Shown: in pieces, positions 63,171 through 64,000 of the stretch
Layout of the letters: every line of letters begins with the position of its first letter
Position numbering within the stretch: position 1 is the first letter of the stretch
DNA from: Elusimicrobiota bacterium
GTDB taxonomy: Bacteria; Elusimicrobiota; Elusimicrobia; UBA1565; UBA9628
NCBI GenBank assembly: GCA_028868375.1
Contig: JAGWUP010000012.1
Coordinates: 36,398-100,397 of the forward strand
Length of the DNA stretch: 64,000 nt
Direction: 5' to 3'
Translations under genes and position numbers: made by a program
The notes under the pieces: model-generated
Seen by the model: only the letters and a program-made list of their open reading frames with translations
Database searches by the model: none
Told to the model about the DNA's origin: nothing

Positions 63171-63859
63171 CAGTACCTCACCCTCCAGCCGTACATCGGC
63201 GGATTGTACATTCGCTGCTTGCGAGACGGGTAGTACCTGAAGGTGCGGTAGGGAGCGGTAGCCGCCCAGAAGGCTGCGCCGTACTTAGTCTGCTGAAGCC
63301 ACGCCTGGACGGAGGACGCGTTCTGCGCGTCGGGCATCTCCACCTGGACGGTAACAGACCCCTGGGTGGCGCTTGAGATGCGCCCCACCAGCGGAGAAGA
63401 CTCGCCGTCGTTCTGCGCCAGAGGGGAGTACAGCCACGCGATGTGCGCGGTGACCATGTTCAGGTACGCGGAAAGAGTGGCAGTGTCCGGATAGGGAGCG
63501 CTGCCGTCGTTCGCGACGTAGGCGCCCGCCTCCAGGAAGTACCCCTGCGCCTGCTGCAGCGTCACCTGCGGCTGGACGGCGGTCATCTGAGAGTTGGTGA
63601 CGAGCTGCGGGTAGTTTACCGAGTACGCTCCGGGGCCACCAGCATTACCCGACGTCTGACCCGTCACGTAGGTCCCCAGTTGCACACCGGGCCCGGACAG
63701 GACCTCACCGGCGGTCAGTGCGCCCTGGATACTGGAGACGACGAGCGCGCCAGTCGCATCGATACTGCCGGTCAGCTTCGCCAGGACCTCAGTCGATGAG
63801 AACTCAGGATACCTGGCCAGCCAAGCCCCGTAGTCCAAGGAGACCGGACCAACACCCAT
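63167..63859 (-). CDS. DUF4054 head-tail connector protein
   Basis: From the ATG at 63859, 230 residues: [20 protein letters not shown], later [60 protein letters not shown] and [20 protein letters not shown] are the DUF4054 hallmarks. Residues 32-95 are an inserted [20 protein letters not shown] module ending [14 protein letters not shown], related to modules in the sheath and baseplate J. Confidence 0.85.
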   Translation of the reverse strand: MGVGPVSLDYGAWLARYPEFSSTEVLAKLTGSIDATGALVVSSIQGALTAGEVLSGPGVQLGTYVTGQTSGNAGGPGAYSVNYPQLVTNSQMTAVQPQVTLQQAQGYFLEAGAYVANDGSAPYPDTATLSAYLNMVTAHIAWLYSPLAQNDGESSPLVGRISSATQGSVTVQVEMPDAQNASSVQAWLQQTKYGAAFWAATAPYRTFRYYPSRKQRMYNPPMYGWRVRYW

Positions 63860-63863
63860 GGTG

Positions 63864-64000
63864 TCAGACCACCGTCCCTCCGGAGACGGCCGCTCGCTGG
63901 ATGGAGCGACCCAGGCCGGCACGCTCGCCCGGCTTGGACGGGTCGATCGGCTCCATGCCCGTCTTCATCGCGTCTCGCTCCCGGGCGATTGCTCGGACGC
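63864..64000 (-). CDS. C-terminal end of a structural protein (cut by the window edge)
   Basis: Open frame on the minus strand from the right edge to a TGA at 63864, ending [20 protein letters not shown], then [16 protein letters not shown]. Position before DUF4054 suggests a capsid-proximal protein; identity cannot be judged from 45 residues. Confidence 0.6.
   Translation of the reverse strand, partial: VRAIARERDAMKTGMEPIDPSKPGERAGLGRSIQRAAVSGGTVV

Noticed and set aside
1..64000. tRNA genes, CRISPR arrays, integrase/attachment sites, diversity-generating retroelement
   Set aside because: None seen: no cloverleaf with a plausible anticodon, no spaced direct repeats, no integrase or reverse transcriptase ORF. 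A dedicated scan (tRNAscan-type) would be needed to exclude degenerate cases.

Overview
The window is a stretch of a tailed, contractile (myovirus-type) bacteriophage genome with high GC and tightly packed, overlapping genes. A tail sheath (DUF3383), baseplate J, gp25-like wedge, baseplate spike, tape measure and frameshifted tail chaperones define the morphotype. A lipoprotein o-spanin, a second lipoprotein and Sec-type signal peptides point to a Gram-negative host. Several small proteins resemble families I associate with phages of Alphaproteobacteria (rhizobia and relatives); that host guess is inference. Both window ends cut through genes, so this is an internal segment.

Layout. (1) 1-15.3 kb, minus strand: replication and nucleic-acid metabolism. 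It holds a family A DNA polymerase with an N-terminal uracil-DNA-glycosylase-like domain (cut by the left edge), sliding clamp, DNA methyltransferase-like protein, an Asp/Asn-hydroxylase-type oxygenase with a possible GNAT-like N-terminus, SNF2-type ATPase, DnaB-like helicase, a DHH-like protein, a DUF3850 protein, several small unknowns and a winged-helix replication-type protein. (2) 15.3-37.3 kb, mostly plus strand: early or accessory genes. These include a ProQ/FinO-domain protein, MazG, TOPRIM primase, sigma-like protein, a second DNA methyltransferase, GNAT, Ycf46-like AAA ATPase, spermidine-synthase-like protein, dCTP deaminase-like protein and many small unknowns. (3) 37.3-64 kb, minus strand: lysis and structure. 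Reading against the coordinates it runs head-tail connectors, sheath, tube, chaperones, tape measure, baseplate, spanins, tail fibres, endolysin, lipoprotein and papain-like protease. A bidirectional terminator separates the convergent blocks near 37.24 kb.

Most notable observations. (a) A roughly 115-130 bp palindrome-rich element occurs four times, always between co-directional genes, in the transcriptional orientation and directly after (once inside) the end of a gene. (b) A recurrent CGTATA promoter-like motif sits only 6-8 nt before the start codon of four genes, predicting leaderless mRNAs. (c) A GIY-YIG homing endonuclease has landed in the 3' end of a neck-protein gene; the target's last codons now exist twice, once GC-rich (fused to the endonuclease) and once AT-rich and synonymously recoded (ending the target gene). 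(d) An oxygenase/methyltransferase gene pair is a candidate DNA-modification module. (e) A -1 frameshift site TTTTTTG lies in the tail chaperone gene, and a lone plus-strand gene with its own promoter-like motif sits inside the late operon.

Functions come from reading motifs by eye; no database search was possible.
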